From a virus: a stretch of 64,000 bases of DNA. Made by a program: the position numbers and the translations under genes. The DNA is taken from IMG/VR virus record IMGVR_UViG_3300032294_002877, positions 1 to 64,000 of that record; one strand, given 5' to 3'. The notes under the pieces are model-generated. The model was not told the DNA's origin. It searched no databases and saw only the letters and a program-made list of their open reading frames with translations. Each line of letters starts with the position of its first letter. Within the stretch, counting starts at the first letter, position 1. Below, in pieces: positions 1 to 8,113 of this stretch.

Positions 1-114
1 GGAGTACTTGTTGGTTCCGGAGTACTTGTATGCGTCGGGACCGGAGTACTTGTTGGTTCCGGAGTACTTGTATGCGTCGGGACCGGAGTACTTGTTGGTT
101 CCGGAGTACTTGTA
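1..114. repeat. 42-bp tandem repeat inside the Pro/Thr-rich gene
   Basis: About 2.7 copies of a 42-bp unit made of an 18-bp and a 24-bp half, each beginning GGAGTACTTGT. The unit is an exact multiple of three, so copy changes keep the minus-strand frame. It may continue beyond the window edge. Confidence 0.9.
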
Positions 115-710
115 TGCGTAGGAGCGGGAGTGCTTGTGTAAGTAGGTTGTGGGGTGCTAGTATACGTAGGTTCTGGAGTACTTGTTGCTGTTGGTTCTGG
201 CGTTGGATACGGAGTACTACTAGGTTCAGGAGTTGGCGTTGAAGTAGGATACGGAGTAGTACTCGGTTCGGGTGTTGGCGTTGAAGTAGGATACGGAGTA
301 GTACTCGGTTCGGGTGTTGGCGTTGAAGTAGGATACGGAGTAGTACTCGGTTCGGGTGTTGGTGTAGATGTTGCATACGGAGTACTGCTTGGTTGTGGCG
401 TTTCTGTAGGCGCAGGAGTGCTCGTTGGGCCGGGTGTGCTTGTTAGAGTTGGTGTTGGTGCTGGTGTGCTTGTTGGAGCCGGAGTGGGGGTTGGAGTTTC
501 GCATCCTCCTAAGCATGGTGCTGGTGGAGGACATATCGGTGCGGAACTAGATGAAAAAGCATCAACAGTATATATTCCATTACCGTATATGTATTGATTA
601 GGAGGTTCTCTTCTTGATGATGGAATTTCAAATAGGCCCGATACGCTATCAAAAAATGCTTTAACATTTTTATAAGAATTTAAGGGACCTTTGAATATTC
701 TACGACTCAT
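1..710 (-). CDS. Pro/Thr-rich repeat protein, probable virion stalk or fibre (C-terminus beyond window)
   Basis: The frame opens at ATG 710-708 behind a GGAG and runs off the left edge, so the C-terminus is missing. About 70 non-repetitive residues (beginning MSRRIFKGPLNSYKNV) and a small Cys cluster (CLGGC) precede almost pure Pro/Thr/Ser sequence. Two different 14-residue units are visible: TPTPEPSTTPYPTS, three times, and VPTHTSTPEPTSTP nearer the edge. Extended PT-rich segments are typical of stalks or linkers in surface and tail-fibre proteins, often O-glycosylated. It is first in line with two other minus-strand genes. A virion role is inferred from repeat type and neighbours; no conserved fold was recognised. 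Confidence 0.75.
   Translation of the reverse strand, partial: MSRRIFKGPLNSYKNVKAFFDSVSGLFEIPSSRREPPNQYIYGNGIYTVDAFSSSSAPICPPPAPCLGGCETPTPTPAPTSTPAPTPTLTSTPGPTSTPAPTETPQPSSTPYATSTPTPEPSTTPYPTSTPTPEPSTTPYPTSTPTPEPSTTPYPTSTPTPEPSSTPYPTPEPTATSTPEPTYTSTPQPTYTSTPAPTHTSTPEPTSTPVPTHTSTPEPTSTPVPTHTSTPEPTST
228..366. repeat. Second 42-bp tandem repeat, three near-identical copies
   Basis: Three copies of a 42-bp unit containing GGATACGGAGTAGTACTCGG, different from the repeat at the window edge but of the same length. The copies are identical over most of their length, which points to recent expansion or homogenisation. Confidence 0.9.
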
Positions 711-726
711 TTAGGATTCTCCGTTG

Positions 727-2043
727 TTATTTTTTATTAGGATCACCTAGGCATCCAGTAAGAGTAATATTGCTTTGAGTATTGGTTATAGTTGCTGGTG
801 GATTGCCCGGTAAAGTATTTGGAAGAGTGGTCGAGACTCCTCCGGTACTAAGACCTCCACTAGCGGATGAGTAAATGCATTTAGTAATATCTTGTATATT
901 AGAAATTGTTATATTAGCTGAGATATTCACGGGATACAACCAGTATGCATCAGGATCTTTGCAGTCTCCTCCGTTAGCACCCAAAGCTGCTGATATATCA
1001 GCCGGTGTTGGCTCAAGACTGAATTGACCATTATTAAATTTTATCATACTACTATTAGTAATAGGAGTTTTATTACTTACTCCCCCTCCTCCGCTACCAA
1101 AAGCTCCTGGTCCTGCTTCTGCTGTGATATTTATTGAGTATGTATACTTAGCGTTAGCAACACAAGCATTTTTAACTTTTTCTAATAGCAGAACAAGTTC
1201 GCCTTGAATCTTTTTATTTTTAGCACTATTAGGATCTTCATAAATAGCTATATCGTCAATTAATTTTTGAATTTCAGCCTCTAAAACTGCTATTCTATCA
1301 TTTATTTCTCTAATTCTCTTTTCTTTTGCCCGTCTTATAGTTCCGATAATAGCATTATAGTCTCTGACAACATTAGGGCCTGTCTTTTTTAATGTTCTTC
1401 TAAAACCACCTCCGGTTAACGCTCTTGAACCCCAATTTTTAGTAGTCTCTAATATGGTTTTCATTTCCTGCTTAGCAGCATCAGGAACACAAGGATCGTT
1501 AGATACACCGGCTGAGAGTCCTTCTTGATAACTAGCAAATGTAGGATATTGTTGAGAAGGTGGTCCCCATGCAAAATCTGCTGAATCTGTTGATATAACA
1601 GTATCTTTAGCATCTAAGCAAGCTTGCTCTTTCTCTTTTTCGGTTGTTAGTTTTGTTTTTTCTGCTATTTTTGCGTCTTTTTCTGCTTTTAGTTTTGAAG
1701 CGTCTGATACTTGAGGAGGAACCTCTATTTGTAACATATCTTTTACAGAGTTAGCTCCTGTACATCCTTGTGGTTTTCCGCAGAGATTAAAATTAGCATT
1801 AAATTTTTGTTCTGCTGCGAGTCTTGCTTTTCCGGCAGCTTCTAATTGAGCTAGTAGTGTTGCTAATTGTGCGCGTAATGCTTCTAGTGCTGCTAGTTCT
1901 GCGGCTGATGGATTATTTATAGGATTGTAATCATCTGTTCTTTTTTTTAAAGCGGCTGCTAAATCATCAACTTCGGCTTTTTTTGCGTTGTAAGCTGCTT
2001 CAGCATTTTTAACATCTTGATCTAGTTCTGCGCATGTGGCCAT
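727..2043 (-). CDS. Coiled-coil virion-type protein, unknown function
   Basis: 438 residues. The N-terminal third is Ala/Lys/Glu-rich and predicts long coiled coils (residues about 5-90 and 115-145). A second helical stretch at about 230-300 precedes a Ser/Gly/Asn-rich, probably beta C-terminus. Eight or more cysteines are scattered through it. Its ATG overlaps the TGA of the upstream gene (TGATG), so the two are probably translationally coupled. The fibre-like composition and the repeat-rich neighbour suggest a tail or baseplate-associated structural protein, but I recognise no family. Confidence 0.7.
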   Translation of the reverse strand: MATCAELDQDVKNAEAAYNAKKAEVDDLAAALKKRTDDYNPINNPSAAELAALEALRAQLATLLAQLEAAGKARLAAEQKFNANFNLCGKPQGCTGANSVKDMLQIEVPPQVSDASKLKAEKDAKIAEKTKLTTEKEKEQACLDAKDTVISTDSADFAWGPPSQQYPTFASYQEGLSAGVSNDPCVPDAAKQEMKTILETTKNWGSRALTGGGFRRTLKKTGPNVVRDYNAIIGTIRRAKEKRIREINDRIAVLEAEIQKLIDDIAIYEDPNSAKNKKIQGELVLLLEKVKNACVANAKYTYSINITAEAGPGAFGSGGGGVSNKTPITNSSMIKFNNGQFSLEPTPADISAALGANGGDCKDPDAYWLYPVNISANITISNIQDITKCIYSSASGGLSTGGVSTTLPNTLPGNPPATITNTQSNITLTGCLGDPNKK

Positions 2044-2402
2044 CAGAATACTCCTATTCTGTCTTTGCGGGGGTTAGCCGAATAAATGTATTGGTATGTT
2101 TGTTCTTTACCAAATTCATCTTGTCCGGGATATCCGCTAGGACTTAGTGTGGTATTATCCATATTAAATAAAGCATTATTATTCGTATTGGATAGTTCTG
2201 TTGAATATCTTCCTGCTACTGGTTTATCGTTGTTATATGCGAAAGTTCCACTGGGAAGAGCTTTATCGGTATCGTCTCCGTCAACTATTACCCACGGATC
2301 AAAAGGAAGTGTTCCTAGCGGTAAAGAATTACCGTTTCCATAAAAACCATAGTAACTGTTATTATTTACTATCCCGGTTGGATTAATTGCAAAAGTAGAC
2401 AT
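2043..2402 (-). CDS. Small probable virion protein
   Basis: 119 residues starting MSTFAINPTGIVNN. I chose ATG 2402 because AGGGG lies 8 nt upstream; a GTG nine bases further up is in frame but lacks spacing for that site. Rich in Asn, Gly, Tyr and Pro with little helix-forming sequence, as in small tail or decoration proteins. First gene of a three-gene minus-strand set. No family recognised. Confidence 0.65.
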   Translation of the reverse strand: MSTFAINPTGIVNNNSYYGFYGNGNSLPLGTLPFDPWVIVDGDDTDKALPSGTFAYNNDKPVAGRYSTELSNTNNNALFNMDNTTLSPSGYPGQDEFGKEQTYQYIYSANPRKDRIGVF

Positions 2403-2464
2403 AAATAGCACCCCTAATATATAGTATCTCGTTATAAAAAATACACCATATCTCTATTTGAATA

Positions 2465-2495
2465 TTGACAATAATTTTCTAAAAATTACTATATA
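2465..2495 (+). promoter_or_regulatory. Promoter for the secreted protein at 2530
   Basis: TTGACA at 2465-2470 and TACTATATA at 2487-2495, 16 or 19 bp apart depending on the -10 chosen. It lies in the divergent gap between the minus-strand virion set and the plus-strand genes. No CCGATA motif. Confidence 0.5.
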
Positions 2496-2529
2496 AGGTA
2501 TGGATACAAAAATCATCAAAGGAGACTTT

Positions 2530-2832
2530 ATGTATAAAACGTTTTTTGGTTTAGCATTAATTTTAATGTGTTGCTGTAGTGCTGCCGCTCAGGATCTTGT
2601 TCCAGTATACACTCAATATCCTGTTGTTTATCAGCAGTATGTTAATGTGGTTTCTTATGAGACCCATGTTGTTCCACGAGTAACAGCTGTTCCGGTATAT
2701 CCTGTTATATCGCCAGTATATGTATCTCCTGCTGTTCCGATATATGCTCCGATGGAATATAGAAGATACTGGTGGGGTTGGCCGAATTGTTTTGTTCCAA
2801 ATTATGCTAGGCCAACTTATATAAGATACTAA
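2530..2832 (+). CDS. Small secreted Tyr/Pro/Val-rich protein
   Basis: 100 residues. ATG 2530 is preferred over one ten codons upstream because AAAGGAGA lies just before it. A clear Sec signal peptide (MYKTFFGLALILMCCCSAAA, cleavage near AQ-DL) is followed by a mature part of alternating Val, Tyr and Pro, ending in an aromatic WWGW patch. A second protein of the same design is at 36468. I associate such secreted proteins with planctomycete genomes. Function unknown; periplasmic or cell-surface location inferred. Confidence 0.75.
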   Translation: MYKTFFGLALILMCCCSAAAQDLVPVYTQYPVVYQQYVNVVSYETHVVPRVTAVPVYPVISPVYVSPAVPIYAPMEYRRYWWGWPNCFVPNYARPTYIRY

Positions 2833-2862
2833 ATTAGCTATAAAATAATAGTCCATATAAAG

Positions 2863-2893
2863 AAGACAGGCAGAAATGCTTGTCTTTTTTTGT
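2863..2893 (+). terminator. Rho-independent terminator
   Basis: AAGACAGGCA pairs with TGCTTGTCTT around a GAAA loop, followed by a run of seven T. It separates the secreted protein from glmS. Confidence 0.85.
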
Positions 2894-2932
2894 AGATATA
2901 GTATGATAGTATACGATACTAGAGGAGATACT

Positions 2933-4759
2933 ATGTGCGGAATTATAGGATACAAAGGTAGTAAAAAATGTTTATCTATCATATTGGACGGACTAAAAAG
3001 ATTAGAGTATCGAGGATACGATAGCGCCGGAGTAGCATGTATCATTCCTCCTAAGCTCATAACTTATAAGAGCGCGGGCTGTGTTAACGAACTAATCTAT
3101 AACTGGATAGATTTTGATTTACCGTCATATATTGGTATTGGTCATACTCGATGGGCTACTCATGGTCAGCCTTCTCAAAGAAATGCTCATCCTCATACTA
3201 CCATAGATGAGAGGGTTAGTATAGTACACAATGGCATTGTGGAAAATTATGCAGCGTTGCAGAAGGAGCTTGTGGATAAGGGATACCTATTCATATCAGA
3301 AACCGATACGGAGGTGTTGCTATATTTAATATACGACTATTTAATTAATAGCGATATTAGTTTATTCGAGGCGGTTAAGCTAGCGCTAGAAAGAGTTGTG
3401 GGCGCTTATGCTATAGCAGTATTGGATAGAAAAAGTCCGGAAACTATGGTTGTGGCCAGAAGAGGTAGTCCTTTGGTTATAGGAGTGGGTGATCCTGGAG
3501 AATATTATGTTTCTAGCGATCCTTTGGGAATAATAAATTATACTAATGATATAGTTTTTGTAGAAGATAATAGTGTTATAGAAATCGCTAATGAGTTAGT
3601 ATGTTATAATACGAGAGATAAAAACGTATCAGAGTGTAATGTATCTAAATTATATAACCAGATATATAATATTGAAAAGGGCGATTATGATCACTTTATG
3701 CTGAAAGAGATATATGAACAGCCTAAGGTTGTGGCTGACTGTTTGAGCGGACGATTGGACGGATATAGAATTAAACTAGGGGGCCTTATAGGTTATGAGA
3801 ACATTTTAAGTAATGCTGATCATATTACCATACTATCTTGCGGATCGTCTTGGCATGCTGCTCTTGTGGCTAAATATTATTTTGAGGAATTCTGTAATAT
3901 AAAAACTTCTGTAGAGTATGCTAGTGAATTTAGATATCGGAAACCTGTTATTAAAGAAGATGATATTATCATAGCCATATCTCAATCGGGCGAAACTGCT
4001 GATACTATAAGCGCTGTGGAATTAGCAAAATCTAAAGCAGCTACTGTTATAGGAGTATGCAATGTTGCTGATTCTTCTTTGGCAAGATTAACAGAGTGTG
4101 GTGTCTATTGTAGAGCCGGAACAGAGATAGGAGTAGCTAGCACCAAAGGTTTCGTGTCTCAGGTTGTGGTGCTGTTATTGATAGCATTATGGATAGAACA
4201 AAACGAAAGCTCTCATATGATAAGCGAATATCGAAAAGCTATTATAGACGATCTGAGAAGTCTTCCCGTAATTTTAGAACAAACGCTAAAACTAAATAAA
4301 AGTATTCGCTCCTTGGCCTCTAAGTTTTATAGGTCTAAGAATTGTCTTTATTTGGGCAGAGAATACAACTTTCCAATAGCTCTAGAGGGGGCTTTGAAAC
4401 TAAAAGAAATTAGCTATATTCATGCTGAAGGATATCCGGCGGCAGAGATGAAACACGGGCCTATTGCTTTGATAGATAAGAATATGCCGGTGGTGGTAAT
4501 ATCAAATAATAAAAAGCAATATGAAAAAATTGTAAATAATATTAAAGAGATACAGGCGAGACAAGGAAAAGTTATAGAGATTTATAGCGAGGATAGATTT
4601 TCGGGGGATTATGGATTACAAGTTCCAATGGTTGTGGATCCCCTAAGCCCAGTAGTGTCAAGTGTGGTATTACAGTTGTTCTCTTATTATTGCGCGGTTC
4701 TTGGCGGACACAATGTGGATAAGCCTAGAAATTTGGCAAAAAGTGTGACCGTGGAGTAG
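2933..4759 (+). CDS. glmS: Glutamine--fructose-6-phosphate aminotransferase (GlmS)
   Basis: Makes glucosamine-6-phosphate from fructose-6-phosphate and glutamine, the first step to UDP-GlcNAc for wall and envelope sugars. ATG 2933 follows AGAGGAG and leaves the catalytic Cys2 (MCGIIGY), as the Ntn-hydrolase mechanism requires. The glutaminase domain shows HTRWATHG (about 71-78), HNGIVEN (99-105) and SETDTEV. Two SIS domains follow (SCGSSWHAA, SQSGETADT, then EGALKLKEISYIHAEGYPA and KHGPIALI), ending in the canonical PRNLAKSVTVE. At 608 residues it is full length with no missing key residue. A complete glmS is unusual in a phage. It may sustain envelope precursor supply or virion/host glycan synthesis (inference). 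Confidence 0.95.
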   Translation: MCGIIGYKGSKKCLSIILDGLKRLEYRGYDSAGVACIIPPKLITYKSAGCVNELIYNWIDFDLPSYIGIGHTRWATHGQPSQRNAHPHTTIDERVSIVHNGIVENYAALQKELVDKGYLFISETDTEVLLYLIYDYLINSDISLFEAVKLALERVVGAYAIAVLDRKSPETMVVARRGSPLVIGVGDPGEYYVSSDPLGIINYTNDIVFVEDNSVIEIANELVCYNTRDKNVSECNVSKLYNQIYNIEKGDYDHFMLKEIYEQPKVVADCLSGRLDGYRIKLGGLIGYENILSNADHITILSCGSSWHAALVAKYYFEEFCNIKTSVEYASEFRYRKPVIKEDDIIIAISQSGETADTISAVELAKSKAATVIGVCNVADSSLARLTECGVYCRAGTEIGVASTKGFVSQVVVLLLIALWIEQNESSHMISEYRKAIIDDLRSLPVILEQTLKLNKSIRSLASKFYRSKNCLYLGREYNFPIALEGALKLKEISYIHAEGYPAAEMKHGPIALIDKNMPVVVISNNKKQYEKIVNNIKEIQARQGKVIEIYSEDRFSGDYGLQVPMVVDPLSPVVSSVVLQLFSYYCAVLGGHNVDKPRNLAKSVTVE

Positions 4760-4762
4760 TCT

Positions 4763-4791
4763 TGATTTTTTTCCGACATGTTGTAGTATGA
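4763..4791 (+). promoter_or_regulatory. Possible promoter for the subtilase
   Basis: TTGATT about 17 bp before TAGTAT, with CCGACA in the spacer, a near match to the CCGATA motif seen in promoters further right. It lies in the 69-bp gap after glmS. Confidence 0.4.
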
Positions 4792-4828
4792 GCGAGCGTC
4801 ACCTGTCCGACCTGAATGGAATCAAAAA

Positions 4829-6394
4829 ATGCAAAAGTATGGATCGCTTAGTGTTGAAGGTTTAGAGTCTAAACGTTTATTATCAATAGCTCCTAATGAT
4901 TCTCAACTAAATAATCAGTGGGGATTAAATAGTATCTCGGCATATCAAGCATGGGATAGTTCGTCGGGATCTAAGAATGTGGTGGTGGCTATTATAGATT
5001 CTGGGGTGGATCTGGGCCATCCGGATTTAAAAGATAACCTGTGGACGAATCCTGGCGAGATTGCTAACGACGGTATCGATAACGATAACAACGGATACGT
5101 TGACGATATATACGGATGGGATTTTGCATATAACGATAACAATGTTCAAGACGGATACGGCCACGGAACTCATGTGGCTGGTATTATAGGGGCGGTTGGA
5201 AACAACTCTTTGGGTATGTCGGGGGTTAACTGGAACGTGAGTATGATGGTATTAAAGTTTATGGATGATAGTGGTGTGGGATATGGCGATTCTGTTATTA
5301 AAGCTATTGATTATATTTTAATGATGAAAAATACATATGGAATTAATATTGTGGCAGTAAATAATAGTTATGGGGGAACACCAGGATACTCGTCATTGAT
5401 GGATAATAGAATTCAATTACTCAATAATAGTAATGTAATGTTTGTGGCCGCTGCTGGTAATAGTGGGGCGGATAATGATTTGGTGCCAAGGTATCCGTCA
5501 AGTTACTCTGAAAATAATATTATTAGTGTGGGAGCACTAACTAGTACCGACTCTCTGGCAGGATTCTCTAATTATGGAATTACTAGTGTGGATCTGGCTG
5601 CTCCGGGAACTAGTATCTTATCAACATATAAGGGCGGAACTTATACTTATATGAGCGGTACTAGTATGGCCGCTCCTTTTGTAACAGGATCTGTGGCTTT
5701 ATTAAATTCTGCTAAGCCAAATACATCTATGAATGTTATTAAAGATATAATCTTGAGTACCGCTGATAAGATTGATAGTTTAGCAGGAAAGGTTCTGTGT
5801 GGCGGTAAATTGAATTTGGGGGCGGCGATGGCCAAATTAATGGGGGTGTCTTATATCGCTAATAGTATTCCTAATGGATATGTTAGTAATATTACGTTAA
5901 GAAATGTTTATGGATATGCTAGTGATCCTGATGGGGGCGGATCGGTTAGTGTGAAGTTAACTGTGGATGGAAATGATTACTGGTATAGTAACACGGATGC
6001 TAACGGAAACTTTGTTTTTAATATTGAGACCATAGGTTATGGATATCATTCTTTAAAAGTGTGGGCAAAAGATAATCAAAGCGGACAGTGGAGCGTAGTA
6101 GGAGAAGGAGCTGTGAATGTTCCGTATCCCGAAATGAGTGTGAATCGATTGAATATTAGAGGAACATCAGGACGAGCATATAGCGCGGTATGTGGTGACT
6201 CTCCGGTAATTGTTAGAGTGCTGGTCAATGGGCGTTTGGTAGCGAATAGATGGGCGAATATTAGAAACCATGAATTCAATATAGGATTCAGTAGAAGCTG
6301 GTTTCGACGAGGAACAAATGATGTAAGGTTAGAAATCTATGATCCGATTGCGAAACAGATTACCTTGATGCGAGTGACAAGACTAAGGAAATAG
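4829..6394 (+). CDS. Subtilisin-like serine protease (S8) with beta-rich C-terminal domain
   Basis: 521 residues. Catalytic triad: Asp57 in IIDSG, His112 in GHGTHVAG, Ser279 in SGTSMAAP; oxyanion Asn211 in AAGNSG. An acidic Asp/Asn-rich insert (DGIDNDNNGYVDD, about 81-93) resembles Ca-binding loops of thermitase-type subtilases. Residues from about 345 form a beta-rich, Ig-like tail. The N-terminus has no classical signal peptide but carries VEGLESKRLLS, close to the LEPR-XLL sorting-type motif of planctomycete exported proteins. The start has no obvious Shine-Dalgarno. Probably exported. It could process virion or host surface proteins; gene transfer from the host is likely (inference). Confidence 0.9.
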   Translation: MQKYGSLSVEGLESKRLLSIAPNDSQLNNQWGLNSISAYQAWDSSSGSKNVVVAIIDSGVDLGHPDLKDNLWTNPGEIANDGIDNDNNGYVDDIYGWDFAYNDNNVQDGYGHGTHVAGIIGAVGNNSLGMSGVNWNVSMMVLKFMDDSGVGYGDSVIKAIDYILMMKNTYGINIVAVNNSYGGTPGYSSLMDNRIQLLNNSNVMFVAAAGNSGADNDLVPRYPSSYSENNIISVGALTSTDSLAGFSNYGITSVDLAAPGTSILSTYKGGTYTYMSGTSMAAPFVTGSVALLNSAKPNTSMNVIKDIILSTADKIDSLAGKVLCGGKLNLGAAMAKLMGVSYIANSIPNGYVSNITLRNVYGYASDPDGGGSVSVKLTVDGNDYWYSNTDANGNFVFNIETIGYGYHSLKVWAKDNQSGQWSVVGEGAVNVPYPEMSVNRLNIRGTSGRAYSAVCGDSPVIVRVLVNGRLVANRWANIRNHEFNIGFSRSWFRRGTNDVRLEIYDPIAKQITLMRVTRLRK

Positions 6395-6499
6395 GCTAAT
6401 AAACTGGCCAATTCTATATGGGTGTGCTTATTTTTTATGGACCACCCGGCGATTTTCAGAAAAATTGCTCATATCATAAGTGAAACAAAAAAACCCCCT

Positions 6500-6580
6500 A
6501 ACTCATTACGGGGCAATAACTTATGGCATGTATCTGGCAAAAATTTGTCGTAAGTACTTGGTGCGTAAAGACTTACGGCG
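6500..6580 (+). repeat. Double-hairpin cassette, copy 1 (divergent first half)
   Basis: First of 14 copies of an ~85-bp intergenic element. The second dyad is clear: GTCGTAAGT pairs with ACTTACGGC across 15 bases. The first half is degenerate. A T-rich stretch follows. Confidence 0.65.
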
Positions 6581-6614
6581 AGTTTTTTGCGGTGTTGCAA
6601 AATGCAATGCAAAA

Positions 6615-6631
6615 TGCTACACATTGTAGGA
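6615..6631 (+). promoter_or_regulatory. Inverted-repeat operator or enhancer site
   Basis: TGCTACA-CAT-TGTAGGA, an imperfect dyad centred about 105 bp upstream of the sigma54-like -24 element at 6727. The same dyad is perfect in the second copy. Confidence 0.5.
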
Positions 6632-6726
6632 AAACGATACAGCCAATATGGCAGTGCCGATATGACAGAATATCGTAACTCTAATCGTGACAATGACTTA
6701 CAACAATTCGAGAAATTTTTTTTCTT

Positions 6727-6742
6727 TGGCACGACGTGTGCA
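6727..6742 (+). promoter_or_regulatory. Sigma54-like -24/-12 promoter
   Basis: TGGCACG-N5-TGCA with GG and GC the required 11 bp apart; the position before TGCA is G instead of the usual T. A sigma70 reading with TATATAG as -10 is also possible. Drives the gene at 6776. Confidence 0.5.
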
Positions 6743-6775
6743 TTATATAGAAACATAAGAAAGAGAGAGACGAAA

Positions 6776-7006
6776 ATGAGAAACCTGATTGTTCTGAATA
6801 CTAAGGCTGAGTTGATTGCGTTCCTGAATAAGACTTCGATGCATACGCTGGTGAATAGCGTAGCGTTTGCTAGTGATTTGTTGGAAATGGTTCGTGAGAA
6901 CGATAATATTGTGGAAATAAACGAAGATTTGGGATTCGTTGATGATGGTGGATGGATTGAGATTGACGAAATGGGTTATGTTGTGAAGGATTTCGCAATC
7001 TGCTGA
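6776..7006 (+). CDS. Small acidic protein, unknown
   Basis: 76 residues, start chosen at ATG 6776 behind the purine-rich AAGAAAGAGAGAGACGAAA tract used by several genes here. Composition is acidic (NDNIVEINEDLGFVDDGG). No domain recognised. First gene of the small-gene region and driven by the sigma54-like promoter copy 1. Confidence 0.65.
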   Translation: MRNLIVLNTKAELIAFLNKTSMHTLVNSVAFASDLLEMVRENDNIVEINEDLGFVDDGGWIEIDEMGYVVKDFAIC

Positions 7007-7023
7007 AAAACATTTGTTCAGTG

Positions 7024-7052
7024 TTGACAAGCAAAAAACCGATAAGTATACT
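7024..7052 (+). promoter_or_regulatory. CCGATA-type promoter
   Basis: TTGACA, 17-bp spacer with CCGATA near its 3' end, TATACT. Starts the gene at 7070. Confidence 0.75.
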
Positions 7053-7069
7053 AGGGAAAAGGAAAACAA

Positions 7070-7258
7070 ATGATAACTCAGGAAATGCGTGATTTGGCGA
7101 ACAATCTAGGGCTCATCGTTTCGAGCGTTTGGGATGGACTTTCCCGCAAATGGATTGTTCATGAGCGAAACGGAGCGTATCATCCTGTTTTCACCACGAA
7201 CGAATATGATAGACTTATGGATGGCTTGCGAAATGGCGGAAAGTTTCGATCCCTCTAA
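7070..7258 (+). CDS. Small unknown protein
   Basis: 62 residues, AAGGAA before the ATG. Mixed helix-strand pattern with a central SRKWIVHERNG segment and a basic C-terminus. No family recognised. Alone under its own promoter with the micro-gene at 7273. Confidence 0.6.
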   Translation: MITQEMRDLANNLGLIVSSVWDGLSRKWIVHERNGAYHPVFTTNEYDRLMDGLRNGGKFRSL

Positions 7259-7272
7259 GGTAGGGTGAATAT

Positions 7273-7332
7273 ATGTTCAGTGTATTTTTGTTCATTGTGG
7301 CAATAATTCTTATTGGAATCGCGTATCAATAA
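7273..7332 (+). CDS. 19-residue membrane microprotein
   Basis: MFSVFLFIVAIILIGIAYQ, a single hydrophobic helix, with AAGGTAGGG upstream of the ATG, 14 nt after the preceding gene. Plausible as a translated membrane peptide, but too short to be certain. Confidence 0.4.
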   Translation: MFSVFLFIVAIILIGIAYQ

Positions 7333-7336
7333 GATT

Positions 7337-7422
7337 TGACGTAAACCCTTGCGGCATAAACACTTACGACGATTTCGCGGCCAAAAATTTGACGTAACTG
7401 CTTATGCAGCAACGACTTACGC
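7337..7422 (+). repeat. Double-hairpin cassette, copy 2
   Basis: Two dyads (ACGTAAACCCTTG...CACTTACGACG and GACGTAACTGC...CGACTTACGCC) separated by a short GC-rich linker. Immediately follows the micro-gene stop codon. Confidence 0.8.
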
Positions 7423-7497
7423 CAAGTTTTGACGCAAACGGTGTGCCAAACGTGGTAACCCCCATACTGAGGGGCTGTTGCAAAATGCCGAGCAAAA

Positions 7498-7514
7498 TGC
7501 TACACATTGTAGCA
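7498..7514 (+). promoter_or_regulatory. Perfect inverted-repeat operator or enhancer site
   Basis: TGCTACA-CAT-TGTAGCA, perfect 7-bp arms, followed five bases later by another half-site GCTACA. Centre lies about 104 bp upstream of the -24 GG at 7610, a usual distance for enhancer-binding activators of sigma54. Confidence 0.55.
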
Positions 7515-7608
7515 AAACGCTACAGCCAATATGGCGGTGCCAAACTGACAGAATGACGCAACTCTAATAGCGATAACAACTTACAACAATTCGCAAAATT
7601 TTTTTCTT

Positions 7609-7624
7609 TGGCACGGTATCTGCA
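7609..7624 (+). promoter_or_regulatory. Sigma54-like -24/-12 promoter
   Basis: TGGCACGGTATCTGCA, matching TGGCACG-N4-TTGCA except for C at the first T of the -12 block. Confidence 0.55.
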
Positions 7625-7656
7625 TTATATAGAAGCATAAGAAAGAGAGAAAGAAA

Positions 7657-7800
7657 ATGAGTAAGACGATTAGCAATGCGATGAAAAGAATTCACCAAGA
7701 GGCTAGGATTGCCAAGGCATACGATATGCCGATTATGAATAAGGATATGAAAAAGAATGATGAGGGTGTGAAAAAGTTTTTTGAGAGTCTCAAGAAATAG
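7657..7800 (+). CDS. Small basic helical protein
   Basis: 47 residues, Lys-rich and probably entirely helical (MKRIHQEARIAKAYD, then KKFFESLKK). Start follows the GAAAGAGAGAAAGAAA tract. No family recognised; size and charge would suit a nucleic-acid-binding or host-takeover peptide (speculative). Confidence 0.6.
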   Translation: MSKTISNAMKRIHQEARIAKAYDMPIMNKDMKKNDEGVKKFFESLKK

Positions 7801-7803
7801 CCC

Positions 7804-7832
7804 TTGACAAGCCGAATAAACCTATATAGAAT
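7804..7832 (+). promoter_or_regulatory. CCGATA-type promoter
   Basis: TTGACA, 17-bp spacer containing GCCGAATA (one inserted A), TAGAAT. Starts the gene at 7857. Confidence 0.75.
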
Positions 7833-7856
7833 ATCACCAACACAAAGGAAAAGAAA

Positions 7857-8099
7857 ATGATTTTCGAAACGATTGACGAACTGAACGAGTATCTGGCAAA
7901 CGGTGGGGATGGTGTTTCGGTTATCGGATGCACGGTGGCTGGGGAGTTGCTGGAGAGCATGAAGAACGAAGCGGTTTTTGCTCGCAAGTGGGGATGGAAA
8001 GGGTTTGCTGTGTTGACGGAATTCTACATGGGTGAGGGTGAGGAAATCTCTTGCAATGAGGATGGCGTGATCGATTATGAGCATCTCTACTTGGGATGA
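7857..8099 (+). CDS. Small acidic unknown protein
   Basis: 80 residues with AAAGGAAAAG before the ATG. The N-terminal pattern MIFETIDELNEYLANGG resembles many small phage early proteins. Acidic overall with one Trp-rich strand (KWGWKGFAVLTEF). No domain assigned. Confidence 0.65.
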   Translation: MIFETIDELNEYLANGGDGVSVIGCTVAGELLESMKNEAVFARKWGWKGFAVLTEFYMGEGEEISCNEDGVIDYEHLYLG

Positions 8100-8113
8100 A
8101 CGATTGTATAGTA

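Larger units (their letters stand above)
6592..6775 (+). repeat. Duplicated regulatory leader, copy 1
   Basis: About 180 bp closely similar to 7472-7656. Shared blocks include TGTTGCAAAATGC, AAAATGCTACACATTGTAG, CAGCCAATATGGC, CTTACAACAATTCG and the final TTTGGCACG with ATTATATAGAA. A third, more diverged relative is at 9180-9396. Each copy ends at a start codon, so this is a copied promoter region rather than a copied gene. Confidence 0.85.
7472..7656 (+). repeat. Duplicated regulatory leader, copy 2
   Basis: Closely matches 6592-6775 across about 180 bp, with the operator dyad perfect in this copy. Ends at the ATG of the gene at 7657. Confidence 0.85.

Noticed and set aside
154-597. Plus-strand Gly/Val-rich open frame at the left edge
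   Set aside because: It is the complement of the Pro/Thr repeats; the minus-strand frame has a start with ribosome-binding site and a non-repetitive N-terminus.
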